Shown here piece by piece: positions 47,435 through 57,168 of a DNA stretch of 64,000 nucleotides. The stretch's first letter is position 1; every line of letters begins with the position of its first letter. This DNA is from an uncultured Candidatus Poseidoniales archaeon (GTDB lineage: Archaea; Thermoplasmatota; Poseidoniia; Poseidoniales; Poseidoniaceae), in assembly GCA_905182185.1 (NCBI GenBank), contig CAJJAP010000007.1, forward strand, positions 81,461 to 145,460, read 5' to 3'. A program made the translations under genes and the position numbers. The notes beneath the pieces are model-generated. The model saw nothing but the letters and a program-made list of their open reading frames with translations, was not told where the DNA came from and ran no database searches.

Positions 47435-48442
47435 TTATTCTTCTTCACTTCTAAGCAAGTCCCGCATATCACAGGCTTTACATTGCTCTCCAGAAGTGAC
47501 ATTGCCACAAATAGGGCATGATTTTGCCGATGCTGGGGGATTCTTTCTCCCACCTAATTGTTCAATCTCATCACGAAGACCTTTGATTTGGTCGGCCATA
47601 TGCAATAGTGAATGGCGTGTTCCCGGAGTATCTGCTTCCATTTGCGCAACCAATTCTCTATGGCGCCATCTCAAAGCACCTTTAGCGTTAGGACATTCTT
47701 CATGATGAAGAGGTAATTCTCGATGCAGAGCATAAAGATGCACTTCTTGTTCTGGCACCCAACGAAGAGGTACAATCCTAGGTGCCAATCCTTCAACCAG
47801 TGATGCTGCATGAGGGGCTAAGCGAAGAGTTCTCTCCAAATCACCATTTGACATATTCATCATTACTGTTTGTGCCATATCATCCAAATTATGCCCTAGT
47901 GCGATAACATCTGCACCAACACTCGCAGCCAAGTGATTAATTCCTTGACGGCGGAAAACTCCGCAATATGAACAAGCTAGTCTCGGAGCACTGCTATTTT
48001 TCTTGGCCACCATTGGCAGACGTCGAACAACCTCATCCATTTCATGGAATGATAATTCTGGATATGAAACTCTGATGTATTCAACACCAAGTCTGTCACA
48101 TAACTCTTGAGCACAAATAATCGATGGAGGCCTATATCCTTCAATTCCTTCATCAACAGTACCTGCCACAATTCGGACATCTGGGTTTTTTCCAAGTAAA
48201 TCAACTAATGAATCCAGTAATACCGCCGAATCTTTACCGCCTGAAATAGCCACGAAAATAGTTGTTTTCTTCCCTTTAGGCAATGTTAATTGTAGTCTTA
48301 ATTCTTTACTGATCTTCTTACGGACAGATTTTGCTAAATGTTTACTGCAAAGAATCCTACCTGAATAAGCCTGTTCAACAACCGCAGGGTGCTCACAAGC
48401 ATCGCATTGTGGCACAGTAAAGGCTGAACTCCCTCCGGTCAT
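47435..48442 (-). CDS. TtuA/Ncs6/TtcA-family tRNA 2-thiolation enzyme
   Basis: Adenylates and thiolates a tRNA uridine. 335 residues with an N-terminal zinc finger (CDACEHPAVVEQAYSGRILC), the PP-loop FVAISGGKDSAVLLD, catalytic-site cysteines CSYCGVFRRQGIN and a C-terminal second zinc finger (CPICGNVTSGEQCKAC). This two-finger arrangement fits archaeal/eukaryotic Ncs6-TtuA. The target base (U34 or U54) cannot be told from the sequence. The frame opens 21 codons earlier, but that would run into the Cys-rich gene; I chose the ATG downstream of it. Confidence 0.9.
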   Translation of the reverse strand: MTGGSSAFTVPQCDACEHPAVVEQAYSGRILCSKHLAKSVRKKISKELRLQLTLPKGKKTTIFVAISGGKDSAVLLDSLVDLLGKNPDVRIVAGTVDEGIEGYRPPSIICAQELCDRLGVEYIRVSYPELSFHEMDEVVRRLPMVAKKNSSAPRLACSYCGVFRRQGINHLAASVGADVIALGHNLDDMAQTVMMNMSNGDLERTLRLAPHAASLVEGLAPRIVPLRWVPEQEVHLYALHRELPLHHEECPNAKGALRWRHRELVAQMEADTPGTRHSLLHMADQIKGLRDEIEQLGGRKNPPASAKSCPICGNVTSGEQCKACDMRDLLRSEEE

Positions 48443-48477
48443 AACACAAGGCGATGCTTCGCCTTTTTTCAAGGTAG

Positions 48478-48690
48478 TTACTCGTCTGGTGATGTCCAAG
48501 TACATACTTCATTGGTGGTATAGCATCTATCTTCACAATCTTCACATACCCACTCATAGTCATGCTTGCATTTGAATCCGCATCCGTCTTTAGGGCAACA
48601 TGGCCCACAAAGACATTCCAACCATCTAGCTTTGGCTCCCGCTTCACGGGGAGTGGTATTACAATGAATACAAGGTGAGTTTTCAGCCAT
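48478..48690 (-). CDS. Cys-rich 70-residue mini-protein (zinc-ribbon-like)
   Basis: Not recognised. MAENSPCIHCNTTPREAG opens a protein with about a dozen cysteines in 70 residues, in pairs (CIHC, CLCGPCC, CGFKC, CEDC), suggesting two or three zinc or Fe-S sites. It ends CTWTSPDE. It lies 35 bp before the tRNA-thiolase gene on the same strand, so a partner or sulfur-handling role is a fair hypothesis. An AT-rich TATA-like AGCATATACT is about 40 bp upstream. Confidence 0.6.
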   Translation of the reverse strand: MAENSPCIHCNTTPREAGAKARWLECLCGPCCPKDGCGFKCKHDYEWVCEDCEDRCYTTNEVCTWTSPDE

Positions 48691-49090
48691 AATATACCGT
48701 CAATGCTGCAATACTTAGAACTTAGCAAGTATATGCTGAAATCTGTTGGTCAAGATTAAACTATTAACAATCAACTTAAACATAATTATTTGCATCGTAA
48801 TTTCCAATTGCAATATCAATTTTTCAATTGAAATAATTAGAGTAGAATATAGGGGTGTTTTGAAAAAAATCTACCTCCAAAAGAGAGATTATTCAAGCGA
48901 AATAACTGGGTTTATTGGACTCATTAGACCTCCACTTTACGCGGAAAATAAGCCATTCTTACCGTTCCGCGATTGAATTTCGCTTATTTTGCAGTTGGAG
49001 ATTTAATTTGGGTCTGTAAATCCCCCTTTAGGGGGATGGAAACGCAAAGGTTCTTGAAGGCTACAACGCTGACAACGAAATTGAGCACAC
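48691..49090. other. 400-bp divergent intergenic region
   Basis: AT-rich first half, no convincing gene (a short plus frame there has poor codon quality). The second half holds a TATA-like ATTTAATT (about 49002-49009) and a GC-rich hairpin described separately, both before the Roadblock gene. Confidence 0.5.
49020..49037. promoter_or_regulatory. GC-rich hairpin in the leader of the Roadblock gene
   Basis: ATCCCCC and GGGGGAT pair around TTTA, about 55-70 bp upstream of the next ATG. It could be a 5'-UTR structure or a protein-binding palindrome; no downstream T-run is present, so a terminator is less likely. Confidence 0.4.
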
Positions 49091-49432
49091 ATGCTACAAC
49101 GAATTCTTGCCGGTTTACTTCGAATTGAAGGGGTTGATCAGGCTATGTTAATTGATGATAACGGCCGATTATTGGCAAGTGTCGGAAATGAAGGGATATT
49201 GCCACCTTTGGACAAGGCGATTAAGATTACAACTGCTGCATTAGAATGCGCATACGCCACTGAAATTGGCGACGTGTTTGAAATTTGGTGCGAGGGGAGT
49301 GAGAGAATGATGATAGACATCGCATCTCCAAACCGCATCGTAGTGCTAAGTGGAAAGGGTGGCCGCCTTGCTAGATGGCGCCATGCTTTGGACCGAGACC
49401 GTCGTATTATTGCGACAACACAAATGAGTTGA
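49091..49432 (+). CDS. Roadblock/LC7-domain protein
   Basis: 113 residues with the Roadblock/LC7 pattern: LAGLLRIEGVDQAMLIDDNG, a central helix (AIKITTAALECAYA) and the closing strand pair FEIWCEGSERMMIDIASPNR. These proteins dimerise and often act on small GTPases (MglB-type regulators). No GTPase is adjacent. It is followed 5 bp later by the long coiled-coil protein, whose own N-terminal part seems to contain related domains, so the two likely interact. Confidence 0.75.
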   Translation: MLQRILAGLLRIEGVDQAMLIDDNGRLLASVGNEGILPPLDKAIKITTAALECAYATEIGDVFEIWCEGSERMMIDIASPNRIVVLSGKGGRLARWRHALDRDRRIIATTQMS

Positions 49433-49437
49433 TACCT

Positions 49438-52400
49438 ATGTTTGACCTACCAATTGGAAAGCCTATCAAAGAACAAATATCTGTTGAGGCAGGTTCTATA
49501 CAACCATTTGACCATGGTATAATCACTACATGGCTAGGAAAAAGGAAAACTCCGTCTGGACATCGCTTAATCCGTGCTGGAAGAATCGTTGCATGGATTT
49601 GTGAAAATGAAACTGGAAAGTACCTACTTGCTGGCAATGAGGCGAAAGATAGACTGGAGGAAATCGAAAGTGCTGGTGCCAGATTAGAAGCCAGCCAATA
49701 CTCCATGGCAGGGTTGGGCTGCGTCGCAGAAATTATTCCCGAATCTTTTGAATTCAATGCCGATCGCCAAGGATTGATTCATCGCGGAAATTCTGTTGAA
49801 CGGCTACTATCACGGGACCTTTCATCCGTTCTGCGCATAATTTGTGAAAATATCACGGTTCGTGGCGCTATTGCAGTTGATTCTGGTATGTTGATCGATA
49901 GTGTTGGTGAATTACCTGGAGAAGCAGAGGAACTTGCCGTCCAAGTAGGAGTTGCAAGGTATGGTTCATTATCTAATAATCTAGGCTTAGCCAATGAAGG
50001 TCATTGGACACTTCGCACAGTCGATGGAGCCCTATTAATCGCTCAAACTGGTGAAATAGCAATAGCTGTTTGGACTGAGGTAAATTCTGACCATTCAAGA
50101 ATAATTACTGCTGCAACTGCTGCTCTTGATGGAGAGGTAGGAAGTATTGGCGCTATGGGTTCTAAATTACCAGACGGTTTTGTACTGCGTGAAGGAAAAG
50201 GAGGTCCTGACGCAGTAATTTCAATGCTTGGGGCCGCGGTCAGTGAACAAGTAACTGGCCATCTCAAATCGGGAATTACCGAAAACACTGCTGTATCTAT
50301 TGTACTTAGGAATGGTATGCCTGTAGCAATTTCTGCACCAGATAATACTTCTTTCGAAGAAGCGATGTTGAATTTAACCGACTCCAAGCGAGTCCTAAAA
50401 CTGCACAGATTACCCACTGGAACAATAGTATCAAGGGAAAGTGGTAACATTGATGATTTTGCTCTCGACGATTTTAGAGATTTAGTCGCTACAATCAGAA
50501 CTCGTACTAAATCAAGAAAAGAGTTATTGATGCAGAAAATCAATCTTCTAATCGGATTTGAGATAGGTGTAGAAAAATTGCGTAAGTCGAGAGCAAATGC
50601 CAAATTTAAAGCGACTATTGATCACATTTCACAGGGTCTGCCTGAGATTGAATCAGAACCTACTCTAGCCATAGATGCTGGATTGAGAAGAAGGTTAGAG
50701 GCTGCGGAAATTGAAATTGATGAGTTGTCCAAGGGTAATGCTTCCTTGAATGCCAAATTAAAGGAGGCGGAAATTACAAAAACTGCTGCTCAAAGTCTTG
50801 CTAGACATGCCAATGAAAGTATTGGTGAACAGGTATCTGCTTTGGAATCTGCCAACTCTTCTCTTAATTACATGCAAGTCGATCTATCTCAAGCTGTATC
50901 CAAGAGCGAGGACGCAGAATCGAGAGCGCTTCGTTTGGTAAAGAGGGTAAATGAACTAGAGCACCAAGTTAGTGAAAGAGCAAGTCAATTAGCTAAAGCA
51001 CTAGGGGATTCCAAATCTAGCGAGTCTCTTAGAGACGCAATTCAAGAGATGGCTCTAAAGGAGGCTGAATTGAATTCTTCATTAGATGAAGGTAGCGAAA
51101 GATTGTCAACAATCCGCCAACAGGCAGACGATGATGAACGCCGCCTTCGTGTATTACAAGAGCAAGTTGAGACCACGCGTGAGCGCCATGCAAGGGCTCA
51201 GGCCGAAGTGATGCAATTAGAAGAGAGAATCCATGTTGCAAATACAACCCTCGATGAAATTGATGGTGAGGCTAAGGCCAGCAGACGCAGAACTGATGAG
51301 AGTAGAAACCGTCTCGCTCAAGATGAAGCACGCTATAATCAAGTGCAAGCAGAACTACGAGAATTAATGGAAGAGCGCCGCCAAATATTACGAGAACTAG
51401 GCGACCTTGGAGGCCGTAAAGGTCAGAGTGAAGCCGAATTGCTGTCATTGATAGATAAGGCTGAAGATTTAAGTCAAGCACACGAAGAAGCATTGCTGGA
51501 TATTCAGGAAGCAGAGAGAATCCGTGCCCGTCTTGCTGATGAACCACTGGCTCAAGCATTATTGGATGATGCTTCAACCTTTGAGGGACTAGGCCCTGTG
51601 CTTTCACGCCTTGAAACCGCACGTGGACTCGGGTATTCCGTGACATTGCTCGATAGAGCAGTAGAACGTTCACTACAAGTAATTCAGTCAACCGTTGACC
51701 ATGTAGCAACTACTCCGAGACATCTACTTTCGAATGAAGTAATGTCTCTGCTTGAAAGACAAGTTCCCCAAACAGCTGGGGCTGTAAGAGGCTTAGCACG
51801 TTGGTCAGTACAACAGAGATTAGAACATCAATTGGGAGATACAGTTGGCCATCTAATTGTTGATTTAGAGAATCTACTGGAAGATTTCGACCGCTCTATC
51901 ACAATGTTGCGACGTCTACGCAATGTCCTTGAACAATTAGCCAAACTTGGCGCACCTATCGATGAAATCGAAGCACTGTTAGCAAATTGTAATCGCCCTG
52001 AAGCATTACCAAGTATTGCAAAGGCGACTCACAAATTGATTCGTGTCGCATTGGATGATATTTACTTAGAGGCTGATCAAAGAGATGCTGGTGAATCAAT
52101 AGCGTTAGAAGAAACTGCGATAGTTCTTGAGGAATTGATTACTCAACTCGATGCTAGTGGTTTAGCCGATGGTACGCCGAATGGTATTATGTGGGAGTTC
52201 CAAAGAGATGGATTACTACCTTATGAGAGAAATAACATGCCTGCTGCACAGCGTCTTGGTGTCAATGAGGAAATGATTTCTCACATGGAACCATCATTAG
52301 CAGGAGAAGTTCCTGTCTCATTGGATAAAGTAGTCAATGCTGATGATTCAGATACTTCATCGCAAGGCGCTGAAGATGGGTGGGAGCAAATGCCCACTCC

Positions 52401-52623
52401 AAGCGATTCAACAGAAAGTACCGCTGCAACATATATTGCTGCATCTGAAACACCCGCTATGCCTCAACCAGGAACTGTCAATGAAGATGATGAAAGAGCC
52501 TTACTGGATGAAGAATTAGCACGCCTAGATGCTGCATGGGATCACAGAAATGAACCAAAGGTGATTGCAATGGACCCAGCATTATCTGCATTAGAGGCAA
52601 AACTTAGCGGATTAGACATGTGA
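49438..52623 (+). CDS. 1061-residue protein: Roadblock-like N-terminal domains plus long coiled coil
   Basis: Not recognised. Residues about 130-230 look like a second Roadblock-type domain (VRGAIAVDSGMLIDSVGELP, then DGALLIAQTGEIAIAVW), and about 280-340 another similar segment (SIVLRNGMPVAISAPDN). Residues about 430-720 are coiled coil, SMC-like in composition (DEIDGEAKASRRRTDESRN) but with no P-loop. A helical C-terminal block and an acidic Ser/Thr-rich linker lead to a short tail (ALEAKLSGLDM). The frame opens earlier but overlaps the Roadblock gene; the ATG five bases after it is preferred. A structural or scaffolding role is inferred. Confidence 0.7.
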   Translation: MFDLPIGKPIKEQISVEAGSIQPFDHGIITTWLGKRKTPSGHRLIRAGRIVAWICENETGKYLLAGNEAKDRLEEIESAGARLEASQYSMAGLGCVAEIIPESFEFNADRQGLIHRGNSVERLLSRDLSSVLRIICENITVRGAIAVDSGMLIDSVGELPGEAEELAVQVGVARYGSLSNNLGLANEGHWTLRTVDGALLIAQTGEIAIAVWTEVNSDHSRIITAATAALDGEVGSIGAMGSKLPDGFVLREGKGGPDAVISMLGAAVSEQVTGHLKSGITENTAVSIVLRNGMPVAISAPDNTSFEEAMLNLTDSKRVLKLHRLPTGTIVSRESGNIDDFALDDFRDLVATIRTRTKSRKELLMQKINLLIGFEIGVEKLRKSRANAKFKATIDHISQGLPEIESEPTLAIDAGLRRRLEAAEIEIDELSKGNASLNAKLKEAEITKTAAQSLARHANESIGEQVSALESANSSLNYMQVDLSQAVSKSEDAESRALRLVKRVNELEHQVSERASQLAKALGDSKSSESLRDAIQEMALKEAELNSSLDEGSERLSTIRQQADDDERRLRVLQEQVETTRERHARAQAEVMQLEERIHVANTTLDEIDGEAKASRRRTDESRNRLAQDEARYNQVQAELRELMEERRQILRELGDLGGRKGQSEAELLSLIDKAEDLSQAHEEALLDIQEAERIRARLADEPLAQALLDDASTFEGLGPVLSRLETARGLGYSVTLLDRAVERSLQVIQSTVDHVATTPRHLLSNEVMSLLERQVPQTAGAVRGLARWSVQQRLEHQLGDTVGHLIVDLENLLEDFDRSITMLRRLRNVLEQLAKLGAPIDEIEALLANCNRPEALPSIAKATHKLIRVALDDIYLEADQRDAGESIALEETAIVLEELITQLDASGLADGTPNGIMWEFQRDGLLPYERNNMPAAQRLGVNEEMISHMEPSLAGEVPVSLDKVVNADDSDTSSQGAEDGWEQMPTPSDSTESTAATYIAASETPAMPQPGTVNEDDERALLDEELARLDAAWDHRNEPKVIAMDPALSALEAKLSGLDM

Positions 52624-52657
52624 CCAGAACTTTGGTCGTAATCAAGGAGGGATTGTA

Positions 52658-52906
52658 TTGAGCGAAACACTTGTTGGCCGTCAAGAAAAGCAAGGCCGAT
52701 ACTTCCCAATGTGGATAGAAAGGCTACTACTTGTTTCGGCTATTTTTGCAATGTATCTATTTCATTCAGATGTTGGTGATTTTTTCCAATCCCAAGGCAC
52801 TCCGACTTGGTTAACTTTTATTATTGAATGGTGTTTATTACCAATTTTATTACTAGTGCTATCTGAATTGATTAGCAGAATAATGCAAGCGATTCACAGC
52901 GATTGA
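52658..52906 (+). CDS. Small two-helix membrane protein (TTG start)
   Basis: 82 residues with two hydrophobic helices (LLLVSAIFAMYLFHS; TFIIEWCLLPILLLVLSELI). The TTG start has AAGGAGGG seven bases upstream, a strong site that decides the start. It is in the same direction as, and 34 bp after, the coiled-coil gene, so it may be its membrane partner. Converges with the next gene at 2 bp. Confidence 0.55.
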   Translation: MSETLVGRQEKQGRYFPMWIERLLLVSAIFAMYLFHSDVGDFFQSQGTPTWLTFIIEWCLLPILLLVLSELISRIMQAIHSD

Positions 52907-52908
52907 GA

Positions 52909-54136
52909 TCAAGCATCAATTTGTATGAAGTCTTTGTCGTTCTCTTGTCCTGTTTCATTACTTGGCATACGTGATTGGATTAGACCCCATACTCTCTGCC
53001 AAGGGATGAAGAAACGCAGCACTGCCATCAATGATAAGAACATCAGTGCTGAAATAACCAGCCCATAGGTTAGCGACAATTCTATCGATTCACTAACTTG
53101 ACCTGCCCATTGTGAACCTGTAGTTTTGCTAACAACTTCCAATAGAACACTGTGGAATCCTAATGCTATCATCGTTGCAATCGCAGTCAATCCTAAGAAT
53201 CCAATCGTGTGACGCAGATGACCGTTTAGCATATTGTCCATCTGACGAACATATTCAGGGTCTCTTTTACAGGACTCAGGTAGGCGGTAAGCATACTCAA
53301 GATAACGAATTACTCCGTAGGATGATTCTTGGAAGACCATTATTAGAATTGCAATTGCTATCAAATTGAACTGCTCTTGAGTAACCAATTTGAAACCGAG
53401 TAAGTCCAATTGTTGGAGAGCCCACCTGACTTTCAAGTGATATGATTTGGGCACCATAAGAACCGAGTTGTCCTTTGATAAGCGGGAATGTCAGAATTGC
53501 ATGTATTCCCAAGAAGATCAAAGTGAACCCTATTGCCCAAGCAACAGAGCGACGACTTAATCCCCAAATTCCTCTGGTTCCCATAATAACTGGTAGAAGA
53601 TAAATGAAGAGAATAATTAGTGACATAATCATCAATAATGGCCATTGGAGAGTTTGTAGTTCTGAATCGTTTGGCAGGCGCAAATCAAAGGAAAACAACA
53701 TTCCAGTTAACCAAGTGAGGATTAGGCGTCCCACTAGCATTACAATTAAGGTAATAATAAATCCAAGTTTTATTCTCTGCTGTATTTGTGGCGTTTGGAA
53801 TGCTAAGAAGGCCATTCCGCCTCCAATCGTCATTCCCAATACAAGAGGGACAAAGAAGCGACCTAAACCGTCTCTACCTTCACCTGTTAGCCAATCTCCT
53901 AATGGCAGTTGGTCGCCAATTAGTAACTCAATTGAATCAAATAACATTGTGTGGTCAATAGAGCCAACAACATATGTTGAGACAACTTCGAGATACATCG
54001 CTACCAGAGCAACTGTTGCCAGGATTTGCAAAGTGAGAATTTGCCATTGCTTTCTCAGCAATTTTAGGTGAAGGGTGCGAGCACCAATCCCATCTGTCAT
54101 TGTGACATCTGACTGAACATCGACTTCACTTGCCAT
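52909..54136 (-). CDS. Polytopic membrane protein of the DUF58 operon (frameshifted)
   Basis: About 408 residues once one extra base near 53430-53436 (GTCAGGTGGGC) is removed. The raw frame degrades after ISLESQV, while the other frame continues WALQQLDLLGFKLVTQEQFN and then carries several more helices. In total there are about eight helices, with a short acidic C-terminus. Not recognised, but it follows the DUF58 gene by one base, in the place where membrane partners of MoxR/DUF58 clusters are usually found. Confidence 0.65.
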
Positions 54137-54137
54137 T

Positions 54138-55391
54138 TCAGTACCCCCTAACCTGCATTAATGCCTGTGACAAATCCATGTCTGGCATCCAATCGATAAC
54201 CTGTGCACCAGAACCTGCTAATGTCGTTAAACGGTTCTGCCTTTCTAATTTTAGAACTTCGTATGACATTCTTGGAATTCTTGAGACCAATCTTTCAAAG
54301 TCGATACTAGATGGGCTTAGAACTGTTACTTCGTGTCCTCGCCCAACCAAATCACGCACTGCTGCAGGAACTGTTCCATCCCCTTCACAACTTGAAATGA
54401 TGAATACAGGAGATCCTCTACTGAACCTACCACTAAGAGAATTAGTAACCGCTTGTAAAGGCATATTTCCTTTTGGAGTTACACCCGCAAGTGCGCTCAA
54501 GAGCTTGAAATATTGCTTATCACCTGTGTCTGGCGGCAAGTAGGAAAGTTCATCACCATATATTGCCAAAGCAACTGAATCCCTGCGGTGCAGGAAGAAT
54601 GAAGCTAGACTGGCGGATGAGACACAACTCATTTCCAATGGATTTTTTAGAACAGTTCCAATTCGTGCAACATCCCTACTATCGAGTAAGATGTATAGGT
54701 CAGTTACAGCATCTCTACATTTTTCATTGACCATTAATTCACCAGTACGAGCATATGCCTTCCAATTGATGTTTTTGAATGGGTCTCCAGGAACATACTC
54801 ACGCAATGAGAAGAATTCAGAACCTTGACCCGGAATTCTCAATGTTGTTGCACCAGTATACATCTTAGGTGTACGAGAACGAAGGAATGCTTCTTCAATA
54901 TCTTTTATTTGAGGGAAGATAACTATGTCGGAATGGTGGTCAACATACATTTCTTCAACACCGAGGTTGAATGTGTTCTTGGCTCTAAGTGAGACTGGAC
55001 CAATAGAGTAATGCCCACGCAGTGGACATCTTAGGACATAACGAATACGAGCACTTTCACCAGGGCGTAGGTTCAAACGCATCTGATTCAAGCCACTGCG
55101 CAATTTCATTTCATGAGGAATATTATCGTATACTTCTAGCAACTGAGTCTTACGGTTACTACGGTTGGTGATTAGAAGTTCAACATAGAGATCGTCGCCT
55201 TTGTACAAATTGTCGGCACTCAATTTCCTTTGAACTTCGACATCACCATGCCCAGAAATCCATGAATTGACAACAATGAATGCTACAAAGGCAAATCCTA
55301 AAATCATCATTTGATGATTTGAGATCATCATACCAACCAAAATGAGGGCAATTCCTCCAGTAAATGTGAATGCTGCTTTACGAGTCCACAT
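54138..55391 (-). CDS. DUF58 domain-containing membrane protein
   Basis: 417 residues. Two N-terminal helices (about 7-45) precede a beta domain, then the DUF58 signature REYVPGDPFKNINWKAYART and a von Willebrand A-like region (TDLYILLDSRDVARIG, VALAIYGDELSYL) that retains the DxS-like start. Such proteins usually act with a MoxR AAA ATPase in stress or envelope maturation. Here no MoxR is beside it, although CDC48 lies two genes upstream. Its ATG abuts the stop of the upstream DUF4350-like gene. Confidence 0.88.
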   Translation of the reverse strand: MWTRKAAFTFTGGIALILVGMMISNHQMMILGFAFVAFIVVNSWISGHGDVEVQRKLSADNLYKGDDLYVELLITNRSNRKTQLLEVYDNIPHEMKLRSGLNQMRLNLRPGESARIRYVLRCPLRGHYSIGPVSLRAKNTFNLGVEEMYVDHHSDIVIFPQIKDIEEAFLRSRTPKMYTGATTLRIPGQGSEFFSLREYVPGDPFKNINWKAYARTGELMVNEKCRDAVTDLYILLDSRDVARIGTVLKNPLEMSCVSSASLASFFLHRRDSVALAIYGDELSYLPPDTGDKQYFKLLSALAGVTPKGNMPLQAVTNSLSGRFSRGSPVFIISSCEGDGTVPAAVRDLVGRGHEVTVLSPSSIDFERLVSRIPRMSYEVLKLERQNRLTTLAGSGAQVIDWMPDMDLSQALMQVRGY

Positions 55392-57011
55392 TCAAATCAC
55401 CTCAGTCCTGCCCCAAGCCTTGATTCTTTTAACCAAAGCAACGGTTTGTTCTAATGAGTATTTACTATTCGAGTCAATTGCAAATTTAGCAAGCACAGGG
55501 TCATTGATTAGACCCACTAATTCTCTTGCGGGCAAAGAATGGAACTCCTCCCTCGTCAATCCATTTTGATTACGTATTTTTGACAAGAAAACTTGATGTA
55601 TCTTTTCTACTTTAGAATAATAGACATACCGATTAGCATCTCCAAAGCCGTAGTAAATAATACTGAATACGTGTCTCCATGGCTCAGGGTCACGCTTTTT
55701 GATAAGTACTGCTTCAAATGCTACAAACAATAACAGGAATAGAATTAGCATAGCCAATCCTTCACCTGTAAAGTATACAAGTAAGAAATAAACGGTGTTA
55801 TATGAATCTGCGATAAGGGCATTTTGAGGGTGTCTTGATTCATCGAAGATTACCATAGCATTGTCTGAAGCCTGACCCTCTTCGCCAATTTTTGTACTCA
55901 TTAGAGACTCTGCAATTACATCCAATGCCCACTTACGGTTGTCATTTTCTGGAATGAAATTACTCACATCCCCATACTTGCCATCATTGAACCCTTGATA
56001 GTCATACATTGCATTCATCAGGGCTGAACCGTCAGCGACAAAGATGATTTTTCCACCATCATTTGGATCACAAGTCGAACGAGCACATGCTTCTATGCTG
56101 AGATTGAATTGACCCCATAAATCAGGTGTTTCAGTTGTAACTTCACTACCAACCCAAATATCCCCATCTCCATTTACGTCAACTGTTGCCTCATTACTCG
56201 TAACAGCACGAATAGCAACTTCTGGAAGTGCCCCTTGAACACCAGGTATTATTTCCAATCCAGTGATATTGTTTAGAATTAGTTTGTAAGATGGGTCGAA
56301 ATTTACAACACCATTATCCCAGTGTTGACCACAAATTCCGGCAGCCTCTAAAGTCATTGAATTTCCATCCAGTGATTTACAAGGATGTGAACCTTCTCCG
56401 TTTTCATCACCCCACCTTTCGTGTTGTGTAACGGTGTCAAGATCGATTTCAGTACCATTCATTCCACACGGATTTGCCTGTACACACATCCAAATAAAAT
56501 TGAAATCAAGTTCGGTTGCATAAGTTGTATCAAATAACTGGTAACCATTGTAGCGCACTCCGAATGCCTCAGCTATAGTTCCTGCAAACCCGAAGTCTTC
56601 GAAAATTAATGCAGTTCCTCCGGCTTCAACAAATTCTACTATTGCTACCACTTCAGAAGGAGAATAACCATCATCGGTTGAGATTGTGATAAATCCATCA
56701 TCATCAAATTGAGGTAGCGAGAGTGTGTCTCTTTCTACACCAGCGACGATGAATGTAGTATTTCTTGGATCTTCAATATCCGCTAGTAACAATGGCGATG
56801 AGACCAATGAGCGTGTTTCTATTCCAACGTCATTCAAATCTTCCCTAAAGGCCGACAAGTCATTCCAATCATCATCATATGCCGATAATTGATTTGTATT
56901 TGAGATGTTAACGAAATTTAGTAATATAGTCATCAATAGCATAGAAAGAACAAACCAAAAAGCGGCTTGTAATCCGAGTCTTCGATAATTCAATTTGCTA
57001 AGTTCAACCAT
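55392..57011 (-). CDS. DUF4350-like membrane protein
   Basis: 539 residues. An N-terminal helix (QAAFWFVLSMLLMTILLNFV) is followed by a large external domain. Its opening repeats a DUF4350-type Rossmann-like pattern (FVEAGGTALIFEDFG), and the domain contains an apparent Cys-rich insertion (CVQANPCGMNG). A second helix (LAMLILFLLLFVAFEAVLI) and a cytoplasmic tail with LTREEFHSLPARELVGLIND close it. This is the usual neighbour of DUF58 genes. GGTGAG precedes the ATG by 3 bp. Confidence 0.75.
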   Translation of the reverse strand: MVELSKLNYRRLGLQAAFWFVLSMLLMTILLNFVNISNTNQLSAYDDDWNDLSAFREDLNDVGIETRSLVSSPLLLADIEDPRNTTFIVAGVERDTLSLPQFDDDGFITISTDDGYSPSEVVAIVEFVEAGGTALIFEDFGFAGTIAEAFGVRYNGYQLFDTTYATELDFNFIWMCVQANPCGMNGTEIDLDTVTQHERWGDENGEGSHPCKSLDGNSMTLEAAGICGQHWDNGVVNFDPSYKLILNNITGLEIIPGVQGALPEVAIRAVTSNEATVDVNGDGDIWVGSEVTTETPDLWGQFNLSIEACARSTCDPNDGGKIIFVADGSALMNAMYDYQGFNDGKYGDVSNFIPENDNRKWALDVIAESLMSTKIGEEGQASDNAMVIFDESRHPQNALIADSYNTVYFLLVYFTGEGLAMLILFLLLFVAFEAVLIKKRDPEPWRHVFSIIYYGFGDANRYVYYSKVEKIHQVFLSKIRNQNGLTREEFHSLPARELVGLINDPVLAKFAIDSNSKYSLEQTVALVKRIKAWGRTEVI

Positions 57012-57133
57012 AATCTCACCTACTAGAGCATAATTCCGACAATGCCACGCAACCATATTGGTTTAGAAGGTTGCCCACACTTGAGAAAATAATGCTCAAC
57101 TCAACCATTCACTCACAACATTGTAAAAGTGTT

Positions 57134-57139
57134 AAAAAA
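57134..57139 (-). terminator. T-run after the PRC-barrel gene
   Basis: Six T in the minus-strand direction, about 30 nt past the PRC-barrel stop and before the DUF4350 leader. It is part of CTTAAATATGTTTTTT, whose AT-rich front may also act as a promoter element. Confidence 0.35.
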
Positions 57140-57168
57140 CATATTTAAGCGACCTTTTCAGGGATGTT

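Noticed and set aside
48746..48976. Open plus-strand frame of 76 codons in the intergenic region
   Set aside because: AT-rich, Ile/Asn-heavy, no ribosome-binding site and no recognisable features; composition fits non-coding DNA.
49375..49437. Upstream extension of the coiled-coil protein
   Set aside because: It would overlap the Roadblock gene; the later ATG five bases after that gene's stop is more economical.
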